The notes below the pieces were generated by a model. It made no database searches, had not been told where the DNA came from, and saw nothing but the letters and a program-made list of their open reading frames with translations. Below are positions 44,725 through 47,107 of a stretch of DNA of 47,107 nucleotides, piece after piece. The position numbers and the translations under genes are program-made. Within the stretch, counting starts at the first letter, position 1. Every line of letters starts with the position of its first letter. The DNA is from Paenibacillus sp. A3 (GTDB lineage Bacteria; Bacillota; Bacilli; Paenibacillales; NBRC-103111). Location: contig NZ_JTHN01000132.1 in the NCBI RefSeq assembly GCF_001399685.1, positions 1 through 47,107 of the forward strand, given 5' to 3'.

Positions 44725-44761
44725 GGAGTGTATGTCTCGAACGAATTCGGACATACACTCC
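44725..44761. other. Long hairpin between the two NRPS genes
   Basis: A perfect 12-bp stem (44725-44736 with 44750-44761) continues after a bulged T into CGAA/TTCG (44738-44741 with 44746-44749), closed by a CGAA tetraloop. No T tract follows on the minus strand, so it is not a simple terminator; it may be an mRNA stability, processing or attenuation element. Confidence 0.75.
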
Positions 44762-44801
44762 TGTATCAGGCATGAACAAACTGTTCCTTGCAGAGCTTTG
44801 T

Positions 44802-47107
44802 CTAGAATGCAAATTCAATGCTGTCTATCGAGCTTTTGTTCTTATCGCTTGCCGCTTGTTTATTTAATTGGACCCCGCTCAATTGGATTTGGGGATCTTC
44901 GCAGATTTGAGCCAGCACCAGCAATAAATCTTGAGCCATGGTCTGGATCATCGCCGCCTTGAACAATTTGGCGCAATAATGGAAGCCTCCCTTGAGCACT
45001 CCGTTTTCTTCGTACATGGACAAGATAAGATCGAATTTCACTTCTTCTTCCTCGTCCTGATCATACGGAGTCAGCTTCAACGCTTCGAAGTCGGCATCGC
45101 GATCGTCAACATTTTGCAAGTCGAATGCCGTGTCGAACACCGGGTTGCGGCTTGGGTCCCGCTTGACATTCAATCGTTCCACGAGCTCTTCGAAAGGATA
45201 ATCCTGATGCTCGAACGCCCCCAAAGCCGACTCTTTGACTTCTGTCAGATAGGAGAGGAACGTTTTGTCTCCTGCCGGATAGTTGCGGATCGCGAGCGTA
45301 TTGACAAACATCCCGAGGATCGGCTCCAGATCGGCATGCGTTCTTCCCGCAACCGGCGTTCCGACAATAATGTCTTCTTGCCCGCTGTATTTGGAAAGCA
45401 GCACGGTATAGGCCGACAACAGAACCATGTACAGCGTGCTATCTTGCTTGGCCGCCAGCTCATTCAACTGCTTCGCAAGAGCGGAGTCGACCTCGAACTC
45501 GATGTGCGCTCCGTCGAAGCTTCGGGTTGCAGGCCGATCGTAGTCGGTAGGCAAATCCACCTTAGGAAGATCGCCTGCCAGCTTTTGCAGCCAATACGCC
45601 TCCTGCCGAGTTGTCCGCTCCCTGTAAACTTCGGATTGCTGCCATACGGCATAATCTTTGTACTGGATCCGCAGGGGAGGCAGCTCCTCGCCGGCGTAGA
45701 GCCGGGTAAACTCTTCCACCAAAATCGTCATCGAAACGCCGTCCGAAATAATGTGATGCATGTCGAACATCAGGATGTGAACGTCTTGCTCCAATTCGAC
45801 CAATCCTACGCGAAGCAAAGGCGCTGTCTTCAAATCAAACGCGCGGACGAAACGGCGGACGATATCCGCGGCCTCTTCTTGGGCAGCCTTGCTGTACTCC
45901 ACAGCAAATTCGACTTCGTCATGCACCTGTTGGACAGGCTCGCCATGTACCATCGCAAAGCTGGTACGCAGCGTCTCATGACGCGCGATCAGCTTCCGGA
46001 AAGCTTCTTGGAAGCGATCGAGATCCACCGGCCCTTCCAGCCGCATGATTTCCGGCATGTTATACAGCTGATCCGCCCCTTCCAGCTGATGCTGGATGAA
46101 GAGCCGCTTCTGTGCGGAAGATAGCGGGTAGTACTCCCTCTCCTCCGCCACCGGTATCGCCGAAAACGCCCCCTCTTCCATCCGGGCAATCGCTTGGGCC
46201 ATCTCTTCAATCGTAGCGTAGCGGAACACGTCGCGCAGCGGCAGTTCGACGTTCAGCTCCTTGTGCACCTTGCTGACCAGCGTCGTTGCCCGCAGGGAAT
46301 GTCCGCCGAGATCGAAGAAGTTGTCCTTCACGCCAACGGTTGCAACCCCCAGCACTTCCTGCCATATACGGACCAGCTTTGCTTCCAGCGGTGTACGCGG
46401 CGCGGTGTATTCCGATCCGCTTGCGCCTCCTTCCGGCGCCGGCAGCGCCTTGCGATCGATCTTCCCGTTCGGCGTCAGCGGCAGCCGCTCCAGCTGCACG
46501 AAGTACGACGGAATCATATACCCCGGCAGCTCCTGCGACATCGCGCTTCGCAGCCCGCTTGCTTGCAGTTCCTCGTCCGCCGTGAAGTACGCGCACAGCG
46601 CCTTCTGTCCGTTGCCGTCCTCCCGGATGACAACGACCGCTTCCTTGACGCCGTCCGCTTTCAGCACCTGCGTTTCGACCTCGCCGATCTCGATCCGGTA
46701 CCCACGGATTTTCGCCTGATTGTCGATCCGCCCGATGAAGTCCACGTTGCCGTCTTCCATCCAGCGCGCCAGGTCGCCTGTGCGGTACAGACGCTCTCCC
46801 GGGACGAACGGGCTGTCGACAAACTTCTCTTCGTTCAGCTCCGGACGGTTCAAATAACCCCGGGCTACGCCTACGCCGCCGATGCACAGCTCGCCCAATA
46901 CCCCTACCGGTACCGGATTCAGGTGCGCATCCACAATGTAGAACCGGGCGTTCAGCCACGCCTTGCCGATCGGCACGTTCCCAGCCTCCGGCAGCTTCGC
47001 CAGCGGCTCGTCGTAGAAGCTCGAATCGATCGCCGCTTCCGTTACCCCGTACGCGTTGATGATTCTAAACTGCGAGCCGTAGCGCTCTTGCAGCAGCCGG
47101 TAGTCCG
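44802..47107 (-). CDS. NRPS elongation protein, C-terminal part: (A)-PCP-C, runs off the window
   Basis: 767 aa are visible; the N-terminus lies beyond the right edge. It starts inside an adenylation domain (NAYGVTEAAIDSSFYDE, YRTGDLARW, GRIDNQAKIRGYRIEIGEVE, NGKIDRKALP), then PCP (LGGHSL, Ser codon 46296-46298) and a complete condensation domain with HHIISDG (45738-45758), GTPVAGRTH and HQDYPFEELVERL. The HHxxxDG context looks like an LCL or dual C domain; no epimerase domain is present. The C-terminal tail (KNKSSIDSIEFAF) may be a docking segment for the next protein. The adenylation specificity region is outside the window. Confidence 0.93.
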   Translation of the reverse strand, partial: DYRLLQERYGSQFRIINAYGVTEAAIDSSFYDEPLAKLPEAGNVPIGKAWLNARFYIVDAHLNPVPVGVLGELCIGGVGVARGYLNRPELNEEKFVDSPFVPGERLYRTGDLARWMEDGNVDFIGRIDNQAKIRGYRIEIGEVETQVLKADGVKEAVVVIREDGNGQKALCAYFTADEELQASGLRSAMSQELPGYMIPSYFVQLERLPLTPNGKIDRKALPAPEGGASGSEYTAPRTPLEAKLVRIWQEVLGVATVGVKDNFFDLGGHSLRATTLVSKVHKELNVELPLRDVFRYATIEEMAQAIARMEEGAFSAIPVAEEREYYPLSSAQKRLFIQHQLEGADQLYNMPEIMRLEGPVDLDRFQEAFRKLIARHETLRTSFAMVHGEPVQQVHDEVEFAVEYSKAAQEEAADIVRRFVRAFDLKTAPLLRVGLVELEQDVHILMFDMHHIISDGVSMTILVEEFTRLYAGEELPPLRIQYKDYAVWQQSEVYRERTTRQEAYWLQKLAGDLPKVDLPTDYDRPATRSFDGAHIEFEVDSALAKQLNELAAKQDSTLYMVLLSAYTVLLSKYSGQEDIIVGTPVAGRTHADLEPILGMFVNTLAIRNYPAGDKTFLSYLTEVKESALGAFEHQDYPFEELVERLNVKRDPSRNPVFDTAFDLQNVDDRDADFEALKLTPYDQDEEEEVKFDLILSMYEENGVLKGGFHYCAKLFKAAMIQTMAQDLLLVLAQICEDPQIQLSGVQLNKQAASDKNKSSIDSIEFAF

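Noticed and set aside
44720..44800. Promoter for the terminal NRPS gene in the inter-NRPS gap
   Set aside because: No convincing -35/-10 pair was found on the minus strand; cotranscription with the upstream NRPS gene is simpler.

Overview
This window looks like a Gram-positive, spore-forming member of the Bacillales, most probably a Paenibacillus. The reasons are the acsA/acuA/acuC/ccpA neighbourhood familiar from Bacillus, strong GGAGG ribosome binding sites, frequent TTG and GTG starts, moderately high GC, and a modular peptide synthetase with paired ABC exporters of the kind Paenibacillus carries. No tRNA, rRNA, CRISPR array, transposase or phage gene is visible.

Left part (1-19,130): core metabolism. 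acsA diverges from acuA-acuC (reversible acetylation control of acetyl-CoA synthetase; acuB is absent). Next come glycyl-tRNA synthetase, MTA/SAH nucleosidase and the catabolite regulator ccpA, a small zinc-ribbon-like protein, VanZ-like and DJ-1/PfpI proteins, a GlcNAc/glucose-type PTS permease overlapping ptsI, a Q-rich repeat protein, thiE, a CoA-binding protein, a C39-like membrane protein, a divergent EPSP synthase, a pair of fluoride channel genes, a rhodanese and shikimate kinase.

Middle (19,130-28,760): a gluconate-centred block on the minus strand, LacI regulator - LarA-like racemase/epimerase - gluconokinase - SDR oxidoreductase - (large palindromic element) - 6-phosphogluconate dehydrogenase. 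Read as a pathway, it could turn mannonate or a keto-gluconate into gluconate, 6-phosphogluconate and ribulose 5-phosphate. Next is an MFS efflux pump, divergent from a TetR repressor, with three copies of a palindromic operator and a short leader peptide whose coding sequence is complementary to the pump's Shine-Dalgarno sequence.

Right-middle (28,758-37,850): a five-gene set matching the composition of the Bacillus linearmycin-resistance system (ATPase, two ABC-2 permeases, histidine kinase, response regulator). It is arranged divergently around an 11-bp inverted repeat. A secreted copper-amine-oxidase-N-domain protein and a nitrate/sulfonate/taurine-type ABC importer follow.

Right edge (37,890-47,107): an NRPS operon transcribed leftward and running off the window. 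It has an incomplete A-PCP-C protein, then a (half C)-A-PCP-TE protein, then two ABC exporters. The terminal thioesterase has Cys in place of the usual Ser nucleophile. The most interesting items are the LarA/gluconokinase block, the leader-peptide attenuator, the Cys thioesterase and the 100-bp palindrome upstream of gndA.
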